Counted from the first letter of the stretch, positions 1-8,712 are shown. The stretch: DNA of 64,000 nt from Prochlorococcus sp. AG-347-J20 (GCA_003281485.1 QCBW01000002.1:62001-126000), one strand, 5' to 3'. The notes: generated by a model not told the origin, from the sequence alone. Numbers and translations are program-made.

Positions 1-608
1 ATATCTCCAAGACCAGGCTCTATATCACCCGTATTAGATATTGATGGATCAACAAACCCTGATTTTGATCTACTTAAGATTTCATCTAGTTTAGAAATGG
101 ATTCTTTAAATCTTTTTTTTCTAAAAGAGTTATCTATAAAATTAAAGCTTTCTCTGCAAAGCCAATTGCACCAAGATCTGAAAATTTCCCTTTCTAATTC
201 TCGAATCTTAATAAGGTTACTGGATGTTATAAAAGATCCAAGTGCTCCAAATGTATTTTCTAAAAAGGCTATGATATCGTCGCTTTCAGTTATAACTTCC
301 CCTTTAAATTCAATTGCGGGTAATTTTCCCGATCTGACTTTATCAAGGAACCAACTTTCTTTTTGACCGTAGCAAAACATATTTATTTTTTTGACTCTGT
401 ATGGAATTCTTTTATATTCAAGCCATAACCATATTTTCTGACAGTAAGGACACCAAGAATGGCGGTCTCTGTAGAGAGTAACTATTACATCATTTTCAGT
501 ATGCCCAAATAATCTTAAATTTGCGTAGGAATTATTTATTCCATTGACTCTATCAAGATTTTCAACTTCAAACTTATTTAAATCATCCCATGTCAAAATC
601 CCATTCAT
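1..608 (-). CDS. Glutathione S-transferase-like protein, C-terminal part cut by window edge
   Basis: The reading frame starts with ATG at 608 and runs off the left end of the window, so about 202 residues are visible. Residues 52-58 read WCPYCQK, the thioredoxin-fold CPYC motif of glutathione S-transferases and glutaredoxins. It is followed by a cis-proline-type segment (KLPAIEF) and a glutamate-rich helix (ESDDIIAFLE), as expected of a GST N-terminal domain. A helical C-terminal region begins after about residue 125. The gene is divergent from glutathione reductase, with 51 bp between starts, which fits a shared role in glutathione redox chemistry. The substrate is unknown. The start is the first ATG giving a full N-terminal domain. 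Confidence 0.8.
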   Translation of the reverse strand, partial: MNGILTWDDLNKFEVENLDRVNGINNSYANLRLFGHTENDVIVTLYRDRHSWCPYCQKIWLWLEYKRIPYRVKKINMFCYGQKESWFLDKVRSGKLPAIEFKGEVITESDDIIAFLENTFGALGSFITSSNLIKIRELEREIFRSWCNWLCRESFNFIDNSFRKKRFKESISKLDEILSRSKSGFVDPSISNTGDIEPGLGD

Positions 609-659
609 TATTTCAAATAAACTATAAACTAACGTTATAGTAATTGATTAAAAAAAATC

Positions 660-2024
660 TTGGAATTTGAATTTGATTTAATTGTAGTTGGCGCTGGTTC
701 TGGAGGACTCGCGGCGGCTAAACGTGCTGCTAGTTATGGAGCAAAAGTTGCAATCATAGAGGTAAGTAAAATAGGAGGAACTTGCGTAATAAGGGGATGT
801 GTTCCTAAAAAATTGATGGTTTATGCAGCCAAGAGTAAAAAAAATATTGATTCTTCTGAAGGATATGGATTAAAAAACGAAGGTATTAATTTTGAATCAA
901 ATATCTTATTAAAGAATGTTAGAGAGGAGGTTTTAAGATTAAGTAATTTACATAGAAATTCTTTAAATAAATTGAATGTTACTGTTTTTGAGGGCTTAGG
1001 AAGATTTACGTCTCAAAATGAAATAGAAATTATATGTCCAATTACAGAGAAAATTAAAAATAAAATAAGTTCAAAGAAAATTCTTATTTCAGTTGGAGGT
1101 AAACCAAAGAAATTGAATATTCCTGGGATAGATTTGGCATGGACTAGTGATGATATTTTTGAATTAAAGAAGTTTCCCAAATCAATATTAATAGTTGGAG
1201 GAGGATATATTGCTTGTGAATTTGCTTCTATTTTCAGGAATTTAGGTACTGAAGTAACTCAATTAATTAGAGGTCAACATTTACTTAATGGTTTTGATGA
1301 GGATCTTTCTTTATGCCTAGCGGAATCACCTACTTTTAATGAAATAAATATAATTTCTAATACTCAATTAAAATCAATCAAAAGAGTAAATGGAAATCTG
1401 GAATCTACCCTAGATTCAGGTCATAAACTCCTAACTAATAGTATCCTTATAGCAACAGGTAGAGAACCAAATCTTTTGCCTTTAAATTTAGATTTTTTAG
1501 ATCTAAAGATGGATGGCCAATATTTAGATGTTAATGAACTTAATCAAACAAGCAACGCAAATATTTTTGCAGTTGGCGATATTATAAATAAACCAAACTT
1601 AACTCCAGTAGCAATTGAACAAGGGAGAGTCTTCTCAGATAATTTTTTTAATAACCAAAAAAGAAAAGTAAATTATGAAAATATCCCTAAGGCTGTTTTC
1701 ACTATTCCAGAAATTTCATCAGTTGGATTAAGTGAGAGAAAAGCTATAGAGATTTACTCTGAAAAAAATATAAAAATTTTCAAGTGCAAATTCACCCCCA
1801 TGTCTAATACTTTTAAAGAGAATAAATCAAAATGTATGTTGAAGATTGTGGTTCATAAGCTAACTGACAAAGTCCTGGGATGTCATATGTTTGGAGAAAC
1901 ATCATCTGAGATTATTCAAATGGCATCAATTTCATTAAATGCAGGGATAACAAAAAAGGACTTTGATATTACTATGGCTTTACATCCAACTATTTCAGAA
2001 GAGTTTGTAACTATGTATGGCTAA
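660..2024 (+). CDS. gor: Glutathione reductase (NADPH)
   Basis: This flavoenzyme reduces glutathione disulfide using NADPH. The 454-residue length is usual for the family. Residues 11-16 (GAGSGG) are the FAD-binding GxGxxG. C42 and C47 form the redox-active CxxxxC pair (GGTCVIRGC). A second Rossmann motif (GGGYIA, near residue 180) binds NADPH. The C-terminal HPTxxEE box with catalytic H442 comes from the dimer partner. The start is TTG at 660: an in-frame TGA lies at 645 and no ATG or GTG lies between. It is divergent from a GST-like gene and converges, with a 2 bp gap, on the exchanger gene. Confidence 0.95.
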   Translation: MEFEFDLIVVGAGSGGLAAAKRAASYGAKVAIIEVSKIGGTCVIRGCVPKKLMVYAAKSKKNIDSSEGYGLKNEGINFESNILLKNVREEVLRLSNLHRNSLNKLNVTVFEGLGRFTSQNEIEIICPITEKIKNKISSKKILISVGGKPKKLNIPGIDLAWTSDDIFELKKFPKSILIVGGGYIACEFASIFRNLGTEVTQLIRGQHLLNGFDEDLSLCLAESPTFNEINIISNTQLKSIKRVNGNLESTLDSGHKLLTNSILIATGREPNLLPLNLDFLDLKMDGQYLDVNELNQTSNANIFAVGDIINKPNLTPVAIEQGRVFSDNFFNNQKRKVNYENIPKAVFTIPEISSVGLSERKAIEIYSEKNIKIFKCKFTPMSNTFKENKSKCMLKIVVHKLTDKVLGCHMFGETSSEIIQMASISLNAGITKKDFDITMALHPTISEEFVTMYG

Positions 2025-2026
2025 AA

Positions 2027-3106
2027 TTATGAATTAGAAAATTTTAATTTTTCTTGGGCAAGTAAAATTACTATAAGTAATGAAAAGTAAATAAATAAAC
2101 CTATCCTTAATTCAGAGAGATAATCAAACTCATTCAAAAAGAGTATCTTATCGAGAATGTAAAAAATATAAAAATTAATCAAAATAAATCCTTCAATTCT
2201 TGTGATTTTCCCTTTGCTCCAGAAAATTGGTAAACATGCAAAGGTAGTTAAAACCATAATAGGTAAGTCAACTTTTATAAGACTTTGTTCAATTATTAGA
2301 CCTTTAAATCCTGAAAAAATACTACAACTTCCAAGGATTAGAAGTTGATTAAGTAGATTACTTCCTATTACATTACCAATAGCAAGATCTGTTTTGCCTT
2401 TAAATGCAGCAATTATTGAAGTAACTAATTCCGGTAAAGATGTTCCGGTAGCTACGATAGTTAAACCAATAACAATTTCATTTACCCCCATAAGAGTAGC
2501 TAGCGTTTGAGAGCCATTTACTAAAATATTTGAACCAAGGCTTAAAAGAAATATTCCCAATATTAACTTTAGTAAAATGTTAAGCTTACCTTTATAGTTA
2601 TCTTTGAATTCTTCTATTTCTGGTTCAGCATCTTTTGTCTCTTCACCTTTCTCATTGATGGTATTAATTTCCCATATTGTATTTAAGATTAAACAAAATA
2701 TTAGAAAGATCCCTGCCTGCAATGTTAATAAACCTGTTGATGACATAGCCCAAACCGCGCAAGAAATAGCCATCAATAGAGGTACATCTCTTCTGACTAT
2801 TCTGCTTTTTACCTTAAGAGGTGTTATCAACGAGCTTATACCCAAAACAACGAGAACATTGAAAATATTGCTCCCAATTACATTGCTTGCCGCAAGCGAA
2901 TCACTGCCTTTTAAAATTGAACTTAAACTTACCAATAACTCGGGAGAGCTTGTACCAAGAGAAACAACTGTTAATCCAATTACTATTTGAGGTATTCCTA
3001 AAATTAAAGATAAAAATATAGCTCCTTGAATAAAGAACTCTCCTCCAGCAAAAAGTAAAATTACTCCTAATACTATTTCTATTATAGGAAATAAAAAATC
3101 ACTCAT
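2027..3106 (-). CDS. Calcium/sodium:proton exchanger, CaCA family (YrbG type)
   Basis: A 359-residue polytopic inner-membrane protein with about ten hydrophobic segments. It has the two inverted alpha repeats typical of the cation/Ca2+ exchanger superfamily. The first is GTSSPELLVS at residues 51-60 followed by NVIGSNIFNV, and the second is GTSLPELVTS followed by NVIGSNLLNQ in the C-terminal half. A charged cytoplasmic loop (rich in E, D and K) separates the halves. The acidic residues in the two PEL motifs are the expected cation ligands. The ion pair (Ca2+/H+, Na+/Ca2+ or Na+/H+) cannot be read from sequence. Confidence 0.88.
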   Translation of the reverse strand: MSDFLFPIIEIVLGVILLFAGGEFFIQGAIFLSLILGIPQIVIGLTVVSLGTSSPELLVSLSSILKGSDSLAASNVIGSNIFNVLVVLGISSLITPLKVKSRIVRRDVPLLMAISCAVWAMSSTGLLTLQAGIFLIFCLILNTIWEINTINEKGEETKDAEPEIEEFKDNYKGKLNILLKLILGIFLLSLGSNILVNGSQTLATLMGVNEIVIGLTIVATGTSLPELVTSIIAAFKGKTDLAIGNVIGSNLLNQLLILGSCSIFSGFKGLIIEQSLIKVDLPIMVLTTFACLPIFWSKGKITRIEGFILINFYIFYILDKILFLNEFDYLSELRIGLFIYFSLLIVILLAQEKLKFSNS

Positions 3107-3223
3107 ATTTAGGATTTTATTTAGATAATAAAAATTTCATAATTGGTTAATAACTATCCTCGAATATCTATAAATTATTGTCAATTTTAATTTGCTGTTA
3201 AAATTAACTAAATAGAAAAAATT

Positions 3224-4273
3224 TTGAAGACTTTAACCATAATAAAACCTGATGACTGGCATTTACATTTAAGAGAAGGTCTTGTATTAAAAAATATCAT
3301 TCAGTTTACTTCCGAATTTTTTGGAAGAGCTATCGTTATGCCAAATACTAAAACTCCTATTACATCTGTTGCAAGTGCTATCTCTTACAAAAAATCTATT
3401 ATTGAAGCGTTACCTGAAAGTTCTAAGTTTGAACCACTAATGACAATTTATCTTACAGATGAGACTGATAATGCAGAACTAATAAATGGTTTCAAAAATA
3501 ATATCTTTTTCGCAGCAAAATTATACCCTGCTAATGCGACAACAAATTCCAGTCATGGAGTAAAGAAAATAGAAAATCTATATAAGATTTTCGAATCAAT
3601 GCAAGATAATGGAATGCCTCTTTTGATTCATGGGGAAGTGACTGATTCTGAGGTAGATGTATTCGATAGAGAGGAGGTTTTTATAGATAAAGAACTCTCT
3701 CAAATAACTAAAAGATTTCCAAAATTAAAGATCGTTTTAGAGCATATAACCACCTCTTATGCTGTGGATTTTGTTCAAGAAAATAATATTGGAGCTACTA
3801 TCACTCCGCATCATTTGCATATAAATAGAAATGCAATGTTTTTTGGAGGATTAAATAGTGATTTTTACTGCTTACCAGTTGCTAAGAGGGAAAATAATAG
3901 ACTCGCTTTAAGGAGAGCTGCAACAAGTGGAAAACAATGTTTTTTCTTGGGAACTGACTCTGCTCCACACCTTAGAAAGTGGAAGTCATTTTGTGGATGC
4001 GCTGGAATTTTTAATTCGCCAGTAGCAATAGAAAGCTATTTAAAAGTATTTGAAGAGGAGGATGCTCTAGATAATTTTGAAAAGTTTGCAAGTTTGAATG
4101 GCCCTAATTTTTATAATGTGCCCCCAAATAAAGAAAGATTAAAATTAGTGTCTAGACCTAATAAAATTCAAGAATTTATTGATGTTGTTGAAGAAAAAAA
4201 TATTGTCGGACAAATAAAACCATTTCATGCAGGTGAAACTTTACAATGGCAAGTAGAAGGGATAGTAAATTAA
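3224..4273 (+). CDS. pyrC: Dihydroorotase
   Basis: The enzyme interconverts carbamoyl-aspartate and dihydroorotate in pyrimidine synthesis. The 349-residue length fits the short class II (E. coli PyrC) type. H13 and H15 (DWHLHLREG) are zinc ligands. K99 (AAKLYP) is the carboxylated bridging lysine position. ITPHHL and GTDSAPH supply further His ligands and the catalytic Asp. The start is TTG at 3224: an in-frame TAA at 3209 leaves no ATG or GTG upstream, and the N-terminus then aligns with the family. The next feature downstream is tRNA-Leu. Confidence 0.95.
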   Translation: MKTLTIIKPDDWHLHLREGLVLKNIIQFTSEFFGRAIVMPNTKTPITSVASAISYKKSIIEALPESSKFEPLMTIYLTDETDNAELINGFKNNIFFAAKLYPANATTNSSHGVKKIENLYKIFESMQDNGMPLLIHGEVTDSEVDVFDREEVFIDKELSQITKRFPKLKIVLEHITTSYAVDFVQENNIGATITPHHLHINRNAMFFGGLNSDFYCLPVAKRENNRLALRRAATSGKQCFFLGTDSAPHLRKWKSFCGCAGIFNSPVAIESYLKVFEEEDALDNFEKFASLNGPNFYNVPPNKERLKLVSRPNKIQEFIDVVEEKNIVGQIKPFHAGETLQWQVEGIVN

Positions 4274-4322
4274 AATTTTAGACTAAATTTGACAATTAAA
4301 AGTGTAAATATTCCAATTTTTC

Positions 4323-4352
4323 TTGGTTAAATGGGTTGCTTTCGGGTACGAT
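4323..4352 (+). promoter_or_regulatory. Candidate promoter of tRNA-Leu
   Basis: TTGGTT (4323-4328) and TACGAT (4347-4352) resemble -35 and -10 hexamers separated by 18 bp. Initiation near 4359 would give a leader of about 14 nt before the tRNA. This is read by eye only. In an AT-rich genome such matches are common, so confidence is low. Confidence 0.3.
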
Positions 4353-4372
4353 TAAATAGCGCAAATTCCTTC

Positions 4373-4458
4373 GGGAGTGTGGCGGAATTGGTAGACGCGC
4401 CGGACTTAAAATCCGTCGAGCGATTTAGCTCGTGGGGGTTCAAGTCCCCCCACTCCCA
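4373..4458 (+). tRNA. trnL-UAA: tRNA-Leu (anticodon UAA)
   Basis: The 86 nt folds as a class II tRNA with a long variable arm. Acceptor GGGAGTG (4373-4379) pairs with CACTCCC (4451-4457), with discriminator A at 4458. The TTCAAGT-type T loop lies between GGGGG and CCCCC runs. The anticodon loop CTTAAAA (4405-4411) gives anticodon TAA at 4407-4409. The variable arm is GAGCGATTTAGCTC. CCA is not encoded. There is no group I intron in the anticodon loop, unlike the tRNA-Leu(UAA) of many other cyanobacteria and chloroplasts. Confidence 0.97.
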
Positions 4459-4536
4459 TCATTTAATTATTTATTTTTAGTTCTGACGATAACTTCCAAT
4501 AGTTGTTATGTTTTAACTAATCAACCATACATCAAA

Positions 4537-4770
4537 ATGGAAAGTTTTTTCAATAATTCATTCGCTACATTAATCGCTTATATTGGAATTTTTTCTACAT
4601 ATTTATTGGTTATTCCCTTATTACTATTTTACTGGATGAATAATAGATGGAATATTATGGGCAAATTTGAAAGATTAGGAATTTATGGCCTTGTATTTCT
4701 TTTCTTTCCAGGTTTAATTTTATTTTCTCCTTTTTTAAATCTCAGACTAAAAGGAAGTGGTAAAGGGTAA
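4537..4770 (+). CDS. ndhL: NAD(P)H-quinone oxidoreductase subunit L
   Basis: A 77-residue membrane subunit of the cyanobacterial NDH-1 complex, which works in respiration and cyclic electron flow in the thylakoid. It shows two hydrophobic spans (residues about 8-28 and 45-63) around a basic [13 protein letters not shown] loop, with a C-terminal [10 protein letters not shown]. The frame is open back into tRNA-Leu, but the ATG at 4537 gives the family's normal N-terminus, so the longer version is not used. The order ndhL, DUF3007 gene, trpA is common in cyanobacteria. Confidence 0.9.
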   Translation: MESFFNNSFATLIAYIGIFSTYLLVIPLLLFYWMNNRWNIMGKFERLGIYGLVFLFFPGLILFSPFLNLRLKGSGKG

Positions 4771-4774
4771 ATAA

Positions 4775-5095
4775 TTGACTAAAGGTAAAGTTATACAAAT
4801 AGGTTTATTTATTTCATTAATAGGATTAATTAGTTATAAATTTGCACCTCAAATTGGTATCGACAACTTTACAGCCACAACTCTCTCAAGTTGTATCTTG
4901 ATTGTGATTGTTGTTACCTGGGTAACATCTTATGTTTATAGAGTTGTAAATGGAAAAATGACTTTTATGGAACAAAGGCAGCGTTATAGAAAAGAGTATG
5001 AAAAAGTTGTTAATGATAAGCTAGAAACCAAATTTAACTCATTGTCAAAGGAAGAACAGCAAAAACTAATGGAAGATTTAGAGAAAAATCTATAA
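4775..5095 (+). CDS. DUF3007 family membrane protein
   Basis: A 106-residue protein of unknown function found in cyanobacteria and plastid lineages next to ndhL. It has two transmembrane helices (residues about 6-24 and 34-57). A charged, helical C-terminal tail follows (EQRQRYRKEYEKV, then SKEEQQKLMEDLEK). The start is TTG at 4775, four bases after the ndhL stop, which implies co-transcription. The position suggests a link with NDH-1 or thylakoid membranes, but that is inference. Confidence 0.78.
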   Translation: MTKGKVIQIGLFISLIGLISYKFAPQIGIDNFTATTLSSCILIVIVVTWVTSYVYRVVNGKMTFMEQRQRYRKEYEKVVNDKLETKFNSLSKEEQQKLMEDLEKNL

Positions 5096-5123
5096 ATTTT
5101 TCATAGAAAAATATCTAAAAATC

Positions 5124-5966
5124 ATGAAAGATAACAAAATGAAAATTACTAAAAATGAATCTTTATCTAAGGTAGATGAGAAGTTTTGTGAGTTGAAAAA
5201 TAATAAAAAATTAGCTTTGATGCCTTTTATAATGGCTGGGGATCCCAGCATTGAAATAACGTCTGAGATTTTATTAAAGTTACAAGAAAATGGAGCTGAC
5301 CTTATTGAATTAGGTATCCCCTACAGTGACCCACTTGCAGACGGACCTGTTATTCAAGTTGCTGCTTCTCGTGCCTTAAGGTCAGGTACTAGCCCAAGAA
5401 AAGTAATTCAACTTATAAAGTCTTTAAAAGATAAATTAAATATTCCTATCATCCTTTTTTCTTACCTAAATCCATTACTATGTTTTGGCTTTGAAAAATT
5501 TTGTGATATGGCATCCAGTGCTGGAGTTTCTGGACTAATAGTTCCTGATCTCCCTTTAGAGGAAGCTTATAAATTTTCTAAAATAGTTAGTAACCATTCT
5601 ATGGACTTGATTTTATTAGTAGCTCCAACTACTCCTTTTGAAAGAATGAGAAAAATATCAAATCATACAAAAGGCTTTACTTATTTAGTAAGTGTTACAG
5701 GCGTAACTGGTGAGAGAAACAAAATGGAAAATAGAGTAGAAAATCTTATTGCAAAATTAAAAGGTGTAAATAGCAAACCAATCGCTGTTGGTTTTGGAAT
5801 ATCCACCCCAGAACATGTTAATAAAGTTTGTGAGTGGGGAGCGGATGGAGTAATTATCGGGAGTGCATTTGTAAAACGAATTTCTAGTTCAAGTGAAAAA
5901 GATGTCGTCGATCATGTTGGTGAATTTTGTAAAGAAATGCGTTTAGCCGCTGATCAAAAAAAATAA
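5124..5966 (+). CDS. trpA: Tryptophan synthase alpha chain
   Basis: It cleaves indole-3-glycerol phosphate to indole and glyceraldehyde 3-phosphate, working with TrpB. The 280-residue TIM barrel carries the catalytic Glu in LIELGIPYSDP (E62) and catalytic Asp in LADGP (D73). The phosphate-binding loop is GFGIST with GVIIGSAF near the C-terminus. The start is ATG at 5124, though ATG at 5139 (residue 6) is also possible. It follows the DUF3007 gene by 28 bp in the same direction; trpB is not in the window. Confidence 0.95.
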   Translation: MKDNKMKITKNESLSKVDEKFCELKNNKKLALMPFIMAGDPSIEITSEILLKLQENGADLIELGIPYSDPLADGPVIQVAASRALRSGTSPRKVIQLIKSLKDKLNIPIILFSYLNPLLCFGFEKFCDMASSAGVSGLIVPDLPLEEAYKFSKIVSNHSMDLILLVAPTTPFERMRKISNHTKGFTYLVSVTGVTGERNKMENRVENLIAKLKGVNSKPIAVGFGISTPEHVNKVCEWGADGVIIGSAFVKRISSSSEKDVVDHVGEFCKEMRLAADQKK

Positions 5967-6034
5967 ATACAAAGATAATTTATTAATTTATTAAATTAAT
6001 TAAAAGTGATATATCCAATTTATTTTTGTTGTCT

Positions 6035-6391
6035 TTAAGATTCTTCTGTAGGTAATAATCTGATTTGTTTTCTTCCAAGTTTAATCTCGAATTCATCGCC
6101 TGCTTTTAAATCTAAGAGTGCTGTATATGCTTTCCCAATCAGAAGATTACCGTTCCCTTGAACAGTGGCTATATAACTTAGCTTCCTTCCTCCTTTGCCA
6201 ATACCCGAAACTCCAGATTCACCAAGATTAATCCCCTTTGCCTCTAGAAGTGCTTCATAAAATGCTGTGAAATTTAGTCGTTCACCTCCATTTTTTTTGG
6301 TGGAAACATATCCACAAGCTCGAACAAGGTCAGACTTGCTAACATCACCAAGCTCTTTAACTTTTGCAAGAAGATCGCTACCAGTGAGCAT
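6035..6391 (-). CDS. cyAbrB family transcriptional regulator
   Basis: A 118-residue protein of the cyanobacterial AbrB-like family, whose members regulate carbon/nitrogen balance and other core genes. The N-terminal half (GSDLLAKVKELGDVSKSDLV, with ACGY next) is the family-specific region. The C-terminal half (LLIGKAYTALLDLKAGDEFE, then GRKQIRL) is the AbrB-like swapped-hairpin DNA-binding segment, which sits at the C-terminus in this family. It is a single gene on the minus strand between trpA and a YCII gene. Confidence 0.87.
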   Translation of the reverse strand: MLTGSDLLAKVKELGDVSKSDLVRACGYVSTKKNGGERLNFTAFYEALLEAKGINLGESGVSGIGKGGRKLSYIATVQGNGNLLIGKAYTALLDLKAGDEFEIKLGRKQIRLLPTEES

Positions 6392-6489
6392 AATTAATTT
6401 AAAGAAGATTCATCCTAATTAAGATAGCAATTTGTGTGTAATATGTGCAATTATTTAGTATATATTTATTCTATTATTTATCTTTAAAA

Positions 6490-6759
6490 ATGGAAAAGTT
6501 TGTAGTTTTTGGAAAGTACTGTGAAGATGCAATCATAAAAAGGGCTCCATTTCGTGAACAACATTTTAATAGACTTAAAAACTTAAAAGATCGCGATATT
6601 TTAGTTACTTTAGGACCAACCAAATGTACTAAATATTTGTTTGGAATTTTTAATGCTAATGACAAGAATCAATTAAGAGATTTGATTGAGGAAGATATAT
6701 ATTGGAAAAAAGGTATATGGATTAATTATGATATTTACCCTTGGGTACAGGCTTTTTAA
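6490..6759 (+). CDS. YCII-related domain protein
   Basis: An 89-residue small alpha/beta protein that looks like a YCII-like (ferredoxin-like fold) protein: KFVVFGKYCEDA, an R-x2-HF segment (REQHFNRLKNL), a VTLGPTKC strand, then YLFGIFNANDKNQL and the IYWKKGIW end. The function of YCII proteins is mostly unknown; some are dehydratase or dechlorinase-like. The frame is open upstream to 6445, but the ATG at 6490 starts exactly at the first strand, so I use it. It is divergent from cyAbrB. Confidence 0.7.
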   Translation: MEKFVVFGKYCEDAIIKRAPFREQHFNRLKNLKDRDILVTLGPTKCTKYLFGIFNANDKNQLRDLIEEDIYWKKGIWINYDIYPWVQAF

Positions 6760-6985
6760 ATTTAATATATAATATTTTTTTAAGTATTCTTATTCTTAAT
6801 AATATAAAATTATTTAAAATAAAACATATAAATATATTTTTATTAAAAATTTAATTTCAGTTATGTTTAGCAATTAAAGCGATTTTATTTATTAAAAATT
6901 CAGTTTTTAAGAGTGATATATTTTTTGGAAACTTTTTGATAAGTTTGAAGATTATTTCTTATAAAGATACATTTTAAATAAATAA

Positions 6986-7306
6986 TCAATTACTGGTGTC
7001 TTTATCTATCTGATATACCAATGAGTCGATATCTAATTGATTGTATGGAGGTGTTTGTTTTGTCTCTCGATAATCATTTTTGATATTCTTCAACAAATTT
7101 TGTTCAATTTTTATGAGATTTTTTGCAATGTTGAACATACCGCCTTTTTTATATAATTCTTTAATCTTTAGAATAATCTCAGAGGTTCTGCTCGATTTAA
7201 TATTTAATGAATATGCTAAATCTTTTTGGCTAAGTCCCTGAGATTTCAACCAATCCTTTATGAAAGCGATGAGTTCCTTTTCTTCCTGTTGAGATAATTT
7301 ACTCAT
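6986..7306 (-). CDS. Uncharacterised protein with helix-turn-helix-like segment
   Basis: A 106-residue protein. Residues about 15-50 (FIKDWLKSQGLSQKDLAYSL, then NIKSSRTSEIILKI) resemble a lambda-repressor-type helix-turn-helix, suggesting DNA binding. The rest is lysine-rich and helical, with a short acidic tail. Its ATG (7304-7306) directly follows the stop of the DUF1232 gene (7307-7309) with no gap, so translation is probably coupled. No regulatory target can be read. A 226 bp AT-rich stretch with no gene lies downstream (6760-6985). Confidence 0.6.
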   Translation of the reverse strand: MSKLSQQEEKELIAFIKDWLKSQGLSQKDLAYSLNIKSSRTSEIILKIKELYKKGGMFNIAKNLIKIEQNLLKNIKNDYRETKQTPPYNQLDIDSLVYQIDKDTSN

Positions 7307-7681
7307 TTAATAAAAAGGGAATAACTTATTAAGCTTGTTCTCAGCTCTTGCTCTTATAGAAGGAGTCATATATTTACTCCATATACTAAGTACTGCTGTG
7401 AGGGCTACAAAATCATCACTGAAACCAACTAATGGCATAAAATCAGGGAAAAGGTCAAATGGCATAATTAAATATGCCAGCGCGGCCATTAAGGAAATTC
7501 TTACTTGTGCTGGGGTATAAGGATCAATAGCCATCTCCAGAACTTCTAGGGCTGGCTTTGCAATTGTTCTTCCTGCTTTAAAAAGAATCTTGATAATGAT
7601 ATTTTCATCGAATGTTGAACTTTCTAAAACTTCAGCATCATAAACTTTTTCTTGGTTTTTGAAATTTTCTTTCATCCTCAT
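7307..7681 (-). CDS. YkvA/DUF1232 family membrane protein
   Basis: A 124-residue protein with the DUF1232 core: ALAYLIMPFDLFPDFMPLVG followed by FSDDFVALTAVLSIW. This is the typical YLI-x-PxDxxPDxxPxxGxxDD signature near residues 67-92. One or two membrane-associated helices are likely. The function is unknown. A second ATG (7675) two codons downstream could also be the start. It lies directly upstream of, and abuts, the HTH-like gene, and downstream of the sigma factor gene on the same strand. Confidence 0.82.
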   Translation of the reverse strand: MRMKENFKNQEKVYDAEVLESSTFDENIIIKILFKAGRTIAKPALEVLEMAIDPYTPAQVRISLMAALAYLIMPFDLFPDFMPLVGFSDDFVALTAVLSIWSKYMTPSIRARAENKLNKLFPFY

Positions 7682-7723
7682 AAATGAAATAAATGAAACT
7701 TTAAATATTTTTAATAAAACATT

Positions 7724-8674
7724 TTAGCTAATACTATCAACTAGTCCATTTTGTATCCCCGCTTTTCTAAGTTTTCTTAGGGCGCGTTGAACAACCTGCC
7801 TGCAATATTCTCTGCTACAACTCATATGTCTTGCCACTTCAGCTAAAGTTCTCCACTCATTTGAACCGTCTAAACCAAATCTTAGACTTACTATCTTTCT
7901 TTCCTTCTCAGTTAGATTTGCTTTATCTAATAACTTCCAAGCAGAGGCAGTCCTCTCTGCTAGTTCAGCTAATTCCATAGGAGGAGTTTGCTCACTTGGA
8001 AGTATATCAACAAGTTCAGAGGGATCAGACTTTGATTTAACAGTACCTTGAAGGCTAACAGTGATGCTTCTTAATTCACAAGAAAGGAGTTCATCAATCT
8101 CCTCCTTAGATACTTTTAATTCTTTAGCAAGCTCATCACTAGTGGGTGGAATACCCTTGAGTTGCATCAGTTTTGATTTTGCTGATCTTAATTTTGTGAG
8201 CTTTTCATTAATATTGACAGGTATTCTAATAGTCCTACTTTGAGTTGATAATGCTCTGTTTAATCCTTGCCTGATCCACCAATATGCATAGGTGGAAAAT
8301 CTGTGTCCCCTAGAGGGATCATATTTTTCGACGGCCCTCGTCAGACCTAATGTTCCCTCCTGAATTAAGTCCAGCAATTCTAATCCTTTACCTTGGTATC
8401 TCTTGGCAAGGTTAACAACTAATCTTAGGTTGGCTGTTATCATTTCATTTTTAGCTTTTTCACCAATTTTTATCTTTTTTCTTTCGGCTTCGGAATATTC
8501 ACATGCGGGGCCTTTGCCGCCTGCCTCTTGGCATCTATTAACAAGTACAACCATTTCTTGGACTTTTCTGCCCATAGTGAGTTCTCTTTCAGGTGTTAAA
8601 AGCTGGTGACGACCAATTTCACCAAGAAAATCGCTTAATGAACTCACGATTAACCTCACTCTTGATATATTCAA
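7724..8674 (-). CDS. RNA polymerase sigma factor, group 2 (sigma-70 family)
   Basis: A 316-residue sigma factor without region 1.1, as for the non-essential group 2 factors of cyanobacteria. Region 1.2 begins near residue 12 (SLSDFLGEIGR). Region 2 covers about 76-150 with the LIQEGTLGLTRAVEKYDPSR (103-122) and TYAYWWIRQGL (128-138) signatures that bind core RNAP and melt the -10 box. Region 3 lies at about 155-235. Region 4 ends in SCSREYCRQVVQRALRKLRK (285-304), the -35 recognition helix. Four cysteines (48, 58, 286, 291) are notable. The upstream DNA holds unusual TTAATTAA repeats. The exact Sig name cannot be assigned. Confidence 0.9.
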   Translation of the reverse strand: MNISRVRLIVSSLSDFLGEIGRHQLLTPERELTMGRKVQEMVVLVNRCQEAGGKGPACEYSEAERKKIKIGEKAKNEMITANLRLVVNLAKRYQGKGLELLDLIQEGTLGLTRAVEKYDPSRGHRFSTYAYWWIRQGLNRALSTQSRTIRIPVNINEKLTKLRSAKSKLMQLKGIPPTSDELAKELKVSKEEIDELLSCELRSITVSLQGTVKSKSDPSELVDILPSEQTPPMELAELAERTASAWKLLDKANLTEKERKIVSLRFGLDGSNEWRTLAEVARHMSCSREYCRQVVQRALRKLRKAGIQNGLVDSIS

Positions 8675-8712
8675 CTTATAGTTAATTCATTAATAAGCCA
8701 TACATGTAATAA

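Noticed and set aside
2604..2990. A 128-codon open frame on the plus strand
   Set aside because: It is antisense to the well-supported exchanger gene and has no family motif; long antisense frames are frequent here.
4432..4536. An open frame that extends ndhL upstream into tRNA-Leu
   Set aside because: It begins inside the T arm of the tRNA, and its extra 35 residues do not match NdhL; ATG 4537 gives the normal N-terminus.
6760..6985. A small gene or RNA in the 226-bp AT-rich gap
   Set aside because: No frame of reasonable length and no GC-rich hairpin is present; I see nothing in it.
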